64,000 nt of DNA, taken from positions 124,355,016-124,419,015 of the forward strand of contig OX465580.1 of assembly GCA_950022655.1 (NCBI GenBank), in the 5' to 3' direction. Below the pieces are notes generated by a model. That model was given only the letters and a program-made list of their open reading frames with translations, searched no databases and was not told the origin of the DNA. Both the position numbers and the translations under genes were made by a program. The DNA is from Alentia gelatinosa. Lineage: Eukaryota; Annelida; Polychaeta; Phyllodocida; Polynoidae. This document shows positions 11,900 to 24,498 of the stretch, in pieces. Within the stretch, counting starts at the first letter, position 1; the number at the start of each line of letters is the position of its first letter.

Positions 11900-13480
11900 A
11901 AGCCATTTTCCACTGGCTGACTATTCGCAGTCGGGAACCACCGAAGCCAGATTTGTGAATGGAAACCGACATGCAGAGAAGTGTTCACCGATTAATTGTA
12001 CTTAAAATAAGCAATAAGGCCACAACTAAATTACATGTTCACCCTCCAACAGAATCAAAGGGGTTAAAAATCGTTGGTGATGGTCATTGCGTTTGAAGGA
12101 CAGTTTTGTCGGTATAGACCTGTTGAGTGCGACAGAAACAAAGCATACATAGTATCCTCACAGATTTTTAGATACCGACGTGCAGTCGTTGCAATTGACC
12201 ACCACCAACCAACTTTTAGGTTTAGGGGAACTCAATTAATCGGTGCCGTTTTCGTCGGCAAGTGGAAAATGGCTTATAAACCTCGTTTCCATTGCCAAAC
12301 AAAAATGATGGAGATCTGTGTAGTTGCCCTAAAGTTTTGTCTGTGGTGTCACTGCCTGCAGGTGAGTGTCAATTAATCGGTGAAGGTTTTCACTCATGAT
12401 CAGTGACCAGGGGGCTGTTTTTAAAACTAAGAACGACTGAACGAGTACGATTAGGACTAACATCAAACGACAATGACCACGATCGGAGTGTCAGTGCGTT
12501 TTTAAATGTGGTCTGCATAATTCCAGGATATCTTTTGCAATATTTATTGTTTGCTTTCTTCCTTTCTAAGTGGAAGATGTTTTGTTATAAAGGATCAAAC
12601 CCACCTAGAATCGGAGCTAAAAAACGGTAAAATGTGTGACCTTTTCAAAATTTAGAATAAAGATATTTTCACTGATCGTCTTGTAAGACTGTCCTCTATA
12701 AAGGAGGCTTGAAATGCCCGGGGAGAGGTCCTAGGAGAGTTTGGGTTCGATATTTCAATGTGTCGTGGGGAAGGAGAGTTGTGGGCGACGATCTAGGAGA
12801 TCTCCTCAAATTTCGTTTTATTTTCAATCCTCGGGCCGGGAGAGCTCCTGAAGTGTCCTGCAGCTCTCCTGGCGGGCGACACGCCTAGCGGGCAGACTAT
12901 CGGAAATATATTTATTATGATTTTAATAAAAAAAACTAGAGATCTCAGATGGAGAATTACTGTGCTATTTACTTAGATTTACATACATTCATAAATGATG
13001 AAATTAGTTCCCAAAAATACCATTATGTGACACTACCTGCAGTATACACAGCCTCTCTTTCAAGTCTCCTCAAAAGTGTCCTACAGGTTTATTTCATCCT
13101 GGGGCTCTCTCAAAGGAGACTACGGCCGAGGGTTTCTCTACCTCCCGAGGACAGGGTAAATCGAACGAGATTGAGGAGATCTCAAATATATCCTCCGTGG
13201 AGCTATCCCTCGTGGGGTCTCTCCTCTCCAAGGAGAGTTGAAAATAAAACATGGCCCAGGTTTAGCTCTGACGAAATCAGAGTGGTTAGATTCCGTCGGT
13301 GGTACCAGGATTGCGTAATTTAAACAGAAATAGTCATTGGCCATTGCCCATACTTGGATGTTCCCATTGACTGATTTTGCGTCACTAGCGTTAAAAATCC
13401 GTCGGTGGTTCCTGACTTTAGGTCGGTGCCATATAGTCAGCCAATGGAAACGGGCTTTATAGTGTGCTCATGGAGGTAAT
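11900..13480. repeat. Scattered CGGTGGTTCC/ATCGGTG repeat fragments
   Basis: CCATTTTCCACTGGCTGACT (11905), CAATTAATCGGTG (12232, 12370), AAAATCCGTCGGTGGTTCCT (13395) and, further on, ATCGGTCGGTGGATCCTGAC (15420) look like parts of one eroded family with inverted pieces. No ends can be set. Confidence 0.4.
12700..13258 (+). mobile_element. TTGAAATGCCC element, word CTCCT
   Basis: Homologous to 14298-14997 through GCTTGAAATGCCCGGGGAGA, CGGAAATATATTTATTATGA, AGATGGAGAATTACTGTGC and AGAGTTGAAAATAAAAC. At several sites it reads CCTAGGAG or CTCCTC where the other copy reads CGTACGAG or CTCGTC. Left end is eroded. No reading frame for a transposase. Confidence 0.6.
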
Positions 13481-13597
13481 AAGCGCTGGTTGTGATTTCT
13501 GGTGTGGGGATGGTTGGTCGTGTTGATGCCAGGTGCATGCCCCTCATCTGCTCTCATAACACTACGGGCGGTGAAAATATGTTTGATTAAGTCTAAG

Positions 13598-15020
13598 AGG
13601 GGACCCCCACCTACCACGATAGGCCACGACATGCTTCCCGATCGCTACGATTTGAAATGCCCAAATCGTGGCCTATCGGTAGGTCCCCGATAATTTCAAA
13701 TCGTGGATATGGTTTGAAATCGTAGCGCATAGAAACGCCTTTGGAGGACCAAAAACATAAACCATGGTCACGATTCAATCTGTGTATCAATGTATATGAG
13801 TTTTAATATTGAAATATATATTGGAAACATTAAATGGATCTGAATGGTTTTTAGAGGTATTCACAACATAATTTGAAGTTATTTTTCAGACTCTAATACA
13901 ATCAAATTGAAAAAGATAACTGTGATAGAATCGTGATTCCGATCTGAAACTATTATTTTCAGACCTTTATCCTTAATTAAATGATATCATATTTTCACCG
14001 AATATATATCTGTATACGGCCTATCTAATTCTAGAATTTCATAATTTTCCATCTAGTATTTCAACCACAAGAGATATTTTCCCATCAAATCCGCAAAAAT
14101 ACCTTACGACAGGCTACGAAATTTCCAACAAGTTAGAAGTTATCGGGACCTCTACGATTGGCGCTTTCAATCGCAGCCTATCGTGAGCTGTCATAGACGG
14201 AATCGCAGAAACCTATTCCACCTAACACGATTTTGGTTGACCTCACGATCGAATCGGAATGGGGTCGGGAAGGCCATCGTAAGGCCAATCGGGACCAGGG
14301 GGTCGTTTTATTTTCTGCCCGAGGAGACTTGAAATGCCCAAGGAGAGGTCGTACGAGGGTTTGTGTTCGATAATTCAAAGTATCCTGGGGAAGGAGAGTT
14401 GTAGCTGACGATGTACGACCTCTCGTCCATTTCCGTTTTATTTTTGATCCTCGGGCGGGGAGACCTCGTGAAAACTGTCCTGGGGCCTCTCCAAAGTGTC
14501 TTAGCGCAGGACACCTCTAGGGGTATCGTGGGTGATTCAAAATAACTAATAAAAGCTCAATTCAATTCATTTAAACTATCGGAAATATATTCATTATGAT
14601 TTTGATAAAACTGGAGGTATCAGATGGAGAATTACTGTGCGATTTACTTAGATTTACAAACATTCATAAATGATGAATTTAGTTCCCCAAAATACTACTA
14701 TATGTCACCACAGCACTGACTAAAGAGAGAGTCATTAGCAACCAATGAGAGACCAGTAAACAAGTGAAACTGGCCAATAGGAAAAGACTGGTTACGAGAC
14801 CTCGTTCAAGTCTCCTCCAAACTCTCCTACAGGCCTATTTTGTCCTGGGGTTCTCTCCAATGACGAGGATTTCTCTCCCTACGGACGACAGGGTAAAGCG
14901 AACGCGATTGACGACCTCTCGTCCAATAGGTCGCCTGTGGAGGTATCCCTCGTAGGAGCACTCCTCACCAACGAGAGTTGAAAATAAAACGACCCCCAGA
15001 ATCGTGGTAGGTGGGGGCCC
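13598..15020 (+). mobile_element. Outer TTGAAATGCCC-family element, word AATCGTGG
   Basis: Ends GGGACCCCCACCTACCACGA and the complement ATCGTGGTAGGTGGGGGCCC, with many AATCGTGG/CTACGATT words near both ends. About 720 bp once the nested element at 14298-14997 is removed. Non-coding. Confidence 0.65.
14298..14997 (+). mobile_element. 700-bp inverted-repeat element, word CTCGT, nested in a relative
   Basis: Ends GGGGGTCGTTTTATTTT and AAAATAAAACGACCCCC are perfect complements. CTCGT/ACGAG words recur near both ends. It sits inside the 13598-15020 element, which has a related backbone (TTGAAATGCCC...CGATAATTTCAAA). Confidence 0.75.
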
Positions 15021-18000
15021 GGCTGAAGGATGTCAGCAAGGAAGCCGATATGAGTGTCCTTACAGCATGTTCCATGGTGCAAACACATACACCTTGCTTT
15101 TTACATAGATGTTTTGCAATATCTTTTTTCTTCACCTTCCATAATCTTAGGACAGGTCACCAAGTAGGTGCATAGATCTCATTTACCTCATAAAGTCACC
15201 AAGAAATGTAATATAGCTCTGTTACTACGTAGGCTGCCAAATATCATAGCGTATTTAATTTAGGCTTTACGGTGTTCCTTATATATAAATAATTCCTGGA
15301 CTGTGAGGAAGTCTGTTACTGCTGGCTTTATCGCATAATCTTTTCCAAAATAATAATTGAACCTTTCATACGCTTATGCTAGCTCGTTTCCAATCATCGG
15401 TTTTATTTTCTCCTAAATAATCGGTCGGTGGATCCTGACTTAAGAACAGTGCGTAAAAATCGCCTCATGGAAACAGATCTAAGTGCACTCCGGAATAGTC
15501 ATGTACTTTCAAACTGATATTATACAATATAATTGGAAGAGGAGAGGCGTTGGTTCTTCTGATAATACCCTTCATTTGTGTGGCACCAATAGACATAATA
15601 GCCATAAAGTGATAAACAACATGATTATGTTATTATCGCATGTTATAAGAGATATATATTCTTGTTATGAACGGTAATATATTCAATTTTCTGTCACGCA
15701 CATTCAACTTAACATAGGCAATCTGACAAAACTCTGTCGCAAAATTGACATATTGAGCCTAATGATTGATTAGATCATTTCCACTTAAACGCAATTATGA
15801 CACATTCAATCAAATAAAATAGCCATTGTCCAGAGGTTATAGTCTTGCAATTTGATATCAACAAAAGTATTAACGCATGTCCAATTATTTCTCAAGGATC
15901 ATACAATTATTTTACAAGGAACATACTAGCATTGTTCAAACTTTTGTGTTATTAGAAAAATCAATGTTTCTTCCTTTACAATTACAACGTGAGCTATGTG
16001 CATGGTCAAGTCTGTTAAGGACGGGTAGTCCTCATGGAAGGTACTCAGGGCAGTTCACTGCCAGGTTGCCTCCCATTTTACCGTCCTTTCCATGGCCTCA
16101 GCTCAAAGAAGAAAAGTTTGATCTACTAAACCTTTACAGTAGAATTGGATCGTATTTATGATAGTGATTTGATAGGTATTACCATTTAAATTGAAGCGGA
16201 AATGAGAGGTAAGATGTCTTCATACAGGAGATTGTATCACAACAGAAGGTTATGAAACCTTTTATACAACAGAAGCTTATGAAACCTTTTATACAACATA
16301 TATATACCTCCCCATCACCTCACGCAATGTAATTGCCACCGAGTGCAAAATATTATTCAATGGGTCTCATTGAATGAATCCAACTGACTATTGTATGGTT
16401 TACAGAACGTGTATTTTCAATTTATAAACTGAGTTTTTCGCCCACTCTTTTTTCTGGTGAATGGGATACACAAATGTGTTATCTTGGGCCGCCTTTACAC
16501 AAGCCCTGTATATTACATTCATAATTATTGATATCAATGTGCGTGTTGTTTGTGATCAACACTCAAAGTCAGCAATCTCGGTTTCAGAAAAGACAGCTTT
16601 CTCAAATGTCATTCTCTGTTTTTATAATTGTAATCCTTTGCAAAGCTACAAAAATATTCGTATGAGCTCAACTCAATATGAAGTTTCGGGACATTGTGTG
16701 CCGCTGTGATTTTGTACTGTACAACCATTCATAAAGGTATTAATATATGTAATGTATTGATATTTCTTCTTTATACATTTCTTGGTCTTATACTCATTGT
16801 TTTTCACCGCTGTATTGATATGTTTGTTTAAGAGGATGCCCTTTCTGTATTATTGCAATTCTTTTTGTGTCATAACTGTTTCCCTCGTATGACCACTCAA
16901 GTGTGACGGTTACTAGAATGAGGATGTATTGTGACCTGAATGATCTAGGCTTGCTATGTTTCCCTGATCAGTGCTGGTCATTAATTTAGTTAGTTCCATA
17001 AATATATTTTAGCCCGAAATGTCTTATAATTGGTTTTTTTTCTATTCGCTCATAATTTACCTGGAAAGTACATTACAGCATGGCAAATCCAGTCTTTCTA
17101 ACATCAGCTCAAGGTAATATCCAGAGTCATTATAGAATTAGAGAAATAGTGATAATTGCAGACAGCAACATTGAGAACAACAATTTTAGATGGCAGTGAC
17201 AATAAAATATGTCAGAGGTAGTAATGATAAAGTGTTTTTAGAAATATAATGAGGCTGTCTAGGAAAATTACGATGATAAACCAGATTAAGATTTTACAGA
17301 ATTTACCTTGCATGACCACTGACTAACAGTAGTGTGAAACATGGAATGGTAATGATGATGTAGAGTAATGAGGAGTCTTTTAGGGTACAGTTTGTAGATA
17401 TAGCTCTGGTATTTTTACAAACCAGGTTTGCTGGGGTTACATATTGCACGGTGTGAAGAGAATGTACATAGCTTATTGATGTTAACCATTGTGTGTAATA
17501 GCATTGGATGGTGGTCTTGGCTGTGGCATGGGCAGGGGGAATCAAGATTGTTATTCTTAGTTCGTAAACGTTGAATATTCATGAGACGTACCTTGTGGCC
17601 CTTCACCCCAGCCACTTCCTAAGACACATTGCTTACTATGCTCCATCCTGCCAATATATCTAACATCCACTACTTCATTTCCAACGTAATTTACATTATC
17701 CTTCTATATGTTTCATTTTCAAACTGATTTACCTCTTCCATTTTCTTCCTTTACGATTATTATTTTCCTATCCAAAGATCCTTTGTATTTGATTCTCGAT
17801 GGATCTGTTGGATGGCCAGATTAAAGAAATGATGTGAGTTTACTTCAAACAAATGTTTGTTCAGAAAGCCACCAGATGAAATAAACAGCAGGAAACATGA
17901 ATGATGAATAAAAGCGGACGTACCCGAGCATGTGTCTCTCCCTCTCCATAAAGTCTGGTTTCGTGTTCTAACCCTCATGGGGTAACAGGCATTCACAAAA

Positions 18001-19445
18001 TATCGCTGCTTCAGTTGGGACCAAGAACTATAAGCTGAATGGGACTAGGTTTTTGTCCAACTCTATCTGTGGAATACCTAAGCTATGGTGTTTTTTTTTA
18101 CTTGAGGGAATTATGTTTGCGTGTCCGGATAAAAGATAGTCTTACCCGCATGGACCCCACGCCCCTCCCGTGAATATCCAAATTAACCCTTAAGTTAATT
18201 TGAATTAAATATTATTGAAATGTAGTATTATGGTTACTCTTCCTTGAAGATTATTGGTATCAATTTCCATTGGCATCTTAATTTGAGCTGTACGTCTTGA
18301 TCTAACAAGATAAGAATTAGAACGGTGACAGTTTCCCCAATATGTCCCCAGTTTCCCCAATAGGGATTTGAAATAAACATTGAAAAAGGAACATAGAACA
18401 CTGAATAGTTTCCCTAGCCTCAAGCTGTCACAATACCTTGTTTGAATTTGTGTGGTTGTGACCGGTCCCATTGCATTCCCATACGGCCCAATCTGGTCAG
18501 CTGGAAGCCACATAACGGACCGCAGAAGCCACAGAAAGCACGGCGTTCGCTAGCCCGGGACCGCGCGCCGCCTAGCGGACGCCGCAGAGAAATGTCGTCT
18601 GCCTGCGTTGTCATTCAGTGGCGCTTGTCACGGCGTGTACCCGCTGATTACATATGTAGTTAGCGGCCACCTGGGTGCCAGGAATAATATTGTTGTCTCG
18701 TCATGAGCCAGGGACATAGAGCACAGTAGGGAAAATGACCCCTTTTGTTAGAAGTGGGAGGAAAATCTAAAAAAAAAATCTATGCAAAAGGATGAGGAGA
18801 ACAATGCGGATACAAACACAGAATAGTTTTGAGGGAAAGGACATAGAAAGAATGTGGAAGACAATGATGAGGAGAGAATGAAGAGAGATAGAAATTCACC
18901 GGGAAATAAGAATGACATTTGAAAAAACGAATGAGAATTAAAATATGTGAACTTGAATAGCCAAAGGTACAAAGAAATATTTTCCTCCAGTAGCCATCAA
19001 TATGGAACATACTAGTGAATCATATTATAGACCCTGATCCGATTCATGCAGATGGCCGAAATTCTACATCATTAAACTATATCAACATTCATTTTCCCTT
19101 TAATCCTACCCGACAGAGCTATCATATGCAGGTGAACAGCGTTCGATCCGTGGCAGTTTCAGTTTCATTTTCACTACATCAGTTTCACTGCCAGTCGCTC
19201 CAATCATCTCATCGATTCAATGTCATCGTGATATTACATTGTCCGTTGTTATGGTGTGAGGAGCAGAAACCATCCAACTATATCACTGTGTTAATTTAAG
19301 TCAGACATTGATATCGACCCATTAGATGATAATAACTGTCAGGTTGATGTGACCGGGACTACAGTGGAATATTTTTCCTGAACTAATAGGATAGTTTTAC
19401 CATTATCACCTATATTTTTTTGCTACTTTGCTACTGCCAAAAAGC
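15021..19445. other. No gene recognised
   Basis: Mostly AT-rich unique-looking DNA. A ~120-bp CpG-rich patch sits at 18530-18650 without a credible frame. One short duplication at 16240. Confidence 0.55.
16240..16299 (+). repeat. 28-bp direct duplication
   Basis: ACAGAAGGTTATGAAACCTT and ACAGAAGCTTATGAAACCTT, each followed by TTATACAAC, occur back to back. Confidence 0.8.
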
Positions 19446-19463
19446 GAAAAAAAAAAAAAATTG

Positions 19464-19551
<88 letters not shown>
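19446..19551 (+). repeat. A-run, (TTA)n and T-run microsatellite
   Basis: An A-run, then about 18 TTA units, then about 33 T. Open frames over it (Asn-, Ile- or Phe-runs) are artefacts. Confidence 0.95.
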
Positions 19552-19554
<3 letters not shown>

Positions 19555-20815
19555 ATACTAATATAAAACATCCAATAAATGACCTCCAGAAAATAACTTT
19601 GACCGAACAATTTCATATTGTATGGTCTCACATAAGGCATGGTATTTGAAACCTGTGGCAGAATAATGAAACGTGATCTCAGAAGAGGGAGGATATGGTC
19701 AATCTGACTGTAGTCCCATTTCCGCTTGCCGTTTACATTAAGGCTGGAGCCTTCAAGATTACTTCGGATATTATCTGTGAGGTTTGGTGTTACAGCCCAC
19801 AGCCAACTCTCCATCCGTTCTGCCGAGAAAGACCTCGATCATTTATCAGAACGACTTTACTTCACACCGTTTTATATTAGTCTTGGGGCCAATATTGAAA
19901 AGCCCTCTCGAGATTACAGGTCAACATGTCCGGTTGAAAGATGACATTATTTCTCCGTTGGAAGGAATCCCCAGGAGTGGGTCAAGGGTGGATTTTATGC
20001 GGAAATATCATTTTGACAAGTTTTAGAAATGTTATTTTATGATTTATGCAAGTACTAAATGAAAGTCCTTTCCTTTGACTGTTATTTAATTAAACTGTTG
20101 ATTAGAGTATTACTTAATTTAACTGTTAATTATTTGGGGCGCTTAAGTAATTAAATATATGTAATGAACAGTTCTTGTAATTCTTCTAAATTATTTTCTT
20201 TGATCATTGGTAATACAAGGGTAATTTATGCAAGTGATCGAAGGTAGAAGCTAAATCTGGATTCCAGCACCACTCTGTAACCATAGTAAAAATTATCAAT
20301 GTCAAACGATTTCTTGTAGCAGTATACCCGTGTACTTTCAAAGTCAACAGTGCAATTTTTATCTTTCACCTATGACAAAACCAATTTCTTATACAGAACC
20401 GTTTGCCATTTCCTAGCTTCAATAATAGGCTAGCTTTAAGCATCTAGGTTGGAGAGGGTTTTCTTTCAATAGCTGAGGGACAAGGTTAATTTCCGGCATA
20501 TGCCATCCAGAAACATCTGAGAAATACGAAACATTGGGTAAGGATTGGCAATTCCTTGTCATTCTGTGAAAAAAATGGAGGCTTTTACTTTTCTCCTGTG
20601 CCCACTTTCCCTTTCTGACCCTCTCATGAAAATACTCTCTAATATGAAATGGCAATTCCTGTAGCTATGTATCATCATATTCACCCTCATACTCATTACA
20701 CCATAATCACCCTGCACATATTGTTACTTATCAAAGAGGAAATGTCCTTGTCCTATATTCTTGTGATAGTTGTTTTGTCAGCCTGAAAACCTGCTATATA
20801 GAGTTCGCACCTGTA

Positions 20816-20817
<2 letters not shown>

Positions 20818-20897
<80 letters not shown>
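20818..20897 (+). repeat. (TA)n microsatellite, ~40 units
   Basis: Uninterrupted TA dinucleotides over about 80 bases. Confidence 0.95.
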
Positions 20898-20900
<3 letters not shown>

Positions 20901-21299
20901 GTATATCGATAAATGGAATTTACAGCATGTAGATGTTAACCAATTAGCAAAGTGCAAGGGCAATTTTGATAATGCAAATATGACATCTTACATCCTGAAT
21001 TGGCTCATAGACTATATTCTCGATGTGAAGTCGAGAATACAAGTGACAGTAAAGAGTTGATAAACCTTGACATTTGGTCTTAGGTGAAACTGGAAATATA
21101 TATTTTTATATACATATCAGTTTTGACATTTAGCCGTAGGGTTAAATAGAAATATATGAATGTATGAGAAACATGGCACATCTACCTCAAATAGCCTTGA
21201 TATGACTGAACTTCAATAAACCAAATAAATGGGAGTATAATGTGCGAAACCACGCAGAGACGGAACAGCATCACGAGGTGGCCTGATCTGTCCTGTAAT

Positions 21300-21640
21300 C
21301 CCCGTGAACATCAGCTGGCTTGGCTATTGTGTAGGGTTGAGATTTCTGCCTGAATTCAACCCATATATTCGATCACCACCAGGGATGCAATTTTCCCGAC
21401 AAATGACGCAACTCCGACATTTCATATACGCAGCAATACCAGAATATATATATATATGTCGATTCAAAGCCATTCTGTTCCAAAATAATGCTATAAAGAT
21501 TCTTTTTTATAAGTGTTTTAATTGGCGATTTTTTCCTCAGTCCGGAGTTTCATCCCTGACCAGCCTTGTGGTGTAAAACCAGCGAGAAAAGCTGAACCAT
21601 GAGTTAAGTCCCTGGGACGTTAAATAAACAAATAAACCAG
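21300..21640 (+). mobile_element. SINE/LINE-like tail ending GGACGTTAAATAAACAAATA
   Basis: Begins with a segment related to the SINE body (GGTTGAGATTTCTGCCTGAA), continues with ACTCCGACATTTCATATACG and TTTTTCCTCAGTCC..TTCATCCCTGACC, and ends with GGGACGTTAAATAAACAAAT. The middle is shared with 7081-7225. Confidence 0.6.
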
Positions 21641-24096
21641 ACCAAGCCTCCCTTTTCTCCTACTGGCCACTTGCCGTGTGGTTGACAGAGGCCGCTAGCT
21701 TGTTATAGTAGCAGGTGCTGAATTTATTTTTGGTAGCTCTCTAAAGATGTCAGTGGCTCACAGCTTCATGACCCGGAAGTAAAAAGTAATGTCAAGGGCT
21801 TGTTGTTCTCGTACACTACGACTCTTTCTAATAACAAATCTGGGGACTTAAAAAACAGTTGAACATGTGGGAAGATATCACGATTATTCTGATTGATCCA
21901 TTGGATGTGAAATTCCTCACTTATTACCCAAATGGAAAAGTGACCACTACAACTTTGACACGAATGGGGGAAAGGTTGATAACACACATTGAGCATTTCT
22001 CATAAGTGGACAGGAGTGATACAGCTCTCATAAGAGGAATATTGATTGACAGTTCAAAATGACCACATGTTGCCTCCTGACAGTAATAATGAAAGAGAAC
22101 AGGAGAACTTCAAAGTAGGGCACATCCTAGATTGGCCGTTACCTGTGTCTCGACTCTGTTCAGACTAAGAGGTTGGTCTGGTTAAATCACATACGGTTTC
22201 TGCTGTGTGCGCCTGGAACCAGGTACTTCTGTTCTATGTAGGTTCTAAAAGCAGAAACACTAAATGGGAAATATTCATAACTTAACAAATTAATAATGGA
22301 ACCTAGCTTTCTGTTCATCATATCGCTTAGAAATACACACGAAAGGAAATAAGAAAATGTTAATTCGGGTTCGAGAGTACAAACAATCTGGGTGGAGATT
22401 GACAGACACTTGCAGCTACTGGCTCAAGATGGCCACGGATTTAACCCCACCAGAATTGACGTAATAATGTAGCTCTGGTGGCCAGTGTAGGCACATCCCT
22501 CAGAGCAGTAAGCATTTTCAGAAAGATGCTTACCGAGGTCACTTTCTCAGCAGAGATTCTGCACTCTACTTCCTGTGGCCGCTTATATCCCTGCCCAAAC
22601 CTGCCTGTTTGGGCCCAAATCTGGCCTCTACGCCAGTTTTTGAAACATCCTAATTTCTTAGCCCTTTGTGGATTCTTTTATGGTTTACATGCACATATTC
22701 GTATGGTAAATGATATACACTCATTTCTGTCATTTGTTAGGTCAAATCACACATAGTCATAGGGATTATTTTCTTCAGTGGAAAGCACCTCATGTGTTTC
22801 AAGGTTTAGTTTGTCAACATAACGCATGTGCTCACTTGAAGGGTAGTCTAATCAAATGTGGATTTAAATTATAGAGTGGTTTAAGCTGAAAAGAAACAGA
22901 GAGATTATCTGTGAAGCTCATTTTGCAATTCCTAAATTTTCCCTCTCATAATATATGAGCTGTTTGAATTTTTGACAGATGCCTTGTTTTGAATACGAAA
23001 TGTTGGCGTCATTGGGTTGTATGACGTCATTGGGTTGAGGCAGAGAAAGATCTGCTGGGAGAGAGTACCGAGGCATGATCCGTTTAGTTCAGTCCTCTGC
23101 CGGAGGTGGCGCAGGAGGTGGCAGGAAGTCATTTCATGTGGACGATGAATGAAGAAGTCACAGTACCACGATATTGACAGAACCCCCGCAGCGCAATCAG
23201 CGGAAGGGCTTTGATTGTAATGGAAGACCAGTACATAATATTTACACATGTTCGTCTCACAAACAAAACCAATCACGTGACTCTACAATATATCACTATT
23301 ACCTGTATTAGATAGTTACTAAAATCAGAAACGCTTACTGAATAGGGAGTATCAGCAAATCATAAAATATCATTTCAATTTGGGACTTGGATAAAGTTTT
23401 AAGTTTTAAGTGACGAGATCGGCAGCAAGAAAGAAACATACACAAATAAAGTTAATATACAGTTATCACGGGAACCCTATGGCGGGGTGCATGGAGATAA
23501 GATTGGACTCTTGTCTGTATACATTTTGTATGTTCTTGTACACTCAGTTTCTGTTGTTAGGACGGTGCAAGGAAAAATGTCTACCCCGATAGTTGTATTT
23601 TATCCTCTTCCATGAATTAAAGAAAAAACAACCCAGTAACACTGGCGGTATCCTATGGTTAACCTAAGAAAGATATGAAGTATATCGTTAGATGGGTGCT
23701 CTTCTCAAGCTATCTAGGAACGCAGAGAAGGTGCACTGACTAGGGTAAAGGTAGAGTTGGTTTTACCTACGTACAATGTGGATATAATTCTGAAGAAGAA
23801 CAGTTCTTCCCTGGTACTGCCAGAAATACATAAGAAGCATAGCAAGGGTGCTCTTTTCTACAATCCCTGCTAGATCAATTCTCCTACTAAATAGATGACC
23901 TACCCATGTCAGAATGCTCCTTCTTCAAAGATTGCCGCTTCTTATAGCACCGACAATACTCCTTTGATGAATAGCATCATAGATCTGATATGTTTTTCTT
24001 GGGCATCCTATCACTATCTTAAGGCTCATTAATCATAACAGCGAATGTAGGTTAACATATACTACATATCAAACCTCTCCCAGGAAGGACCTCATC
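21641..24096. other. No gene recognised
   Basis: No convincing frame; GCTCTGGTGGCCAGTGTAG at 22473 recurs in variant form at 51942-51963, so an eroded repeat is likely. Confidence 0.5.
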
Positions 24097-24498
24097 TTAT
24101 TACCCATCGTATACAAAGACTCCATTGAAAATGTATGGGGATTCAGTAAACCACGACCCATTGCATAACACCTGTCAGATACCATAACTGTGGTATACGG
24201 ATTCAAATCTGTGGTATACGGCCTCAAAACCATGGTTTACGGGGAAAATAGCCCCTTTGTGCTGTAGAGCAAAGAAATAGTCCCTGTTGTTATACCCGTT
24301 TATATGGTAATTAATGGGTTTAATTCATACGAAAAGATGGATAATAAATACAACAAACGATGGTTATGTGGACAGGCGGCTCTGTAAACCACTCGAGGTT
24401 GACGTCGTAATACACTCACCAGCGCTCGTGTATTACAACGCGTCAACCTCTCGTGGTTTACGGCCGCCTTCCACAAAACCATCGATTATTGTCTATAT
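24097..24498 (+). mobile_element. Bipartite hairpin element, word GTAAACCAC
   Basis: Body ends TTATTACCCATC (24097) and GATGGATAATAA (24336-24347), followed by a ~150-bp hairpin with loop CACTCACCAGCGCTCGTG. The body contains GTAAACCACGACCC and CCATGGTTTACGG; the hairpin arms contain GTAAACCACTCGAGG and CTCGTGGTTTACGG. The terminal arm sequence also differs from the other TTATTA-type copies (CGATGGTT instead of CGACTGGTT), and both arms carry the change. Confidence 0.75.

Noticed and set aside
19431..19814. A 127-codon minus-strand frame with Lys and Asn runs
   Set aside because: Produced by the (TTA)n and T-run microsatellite.
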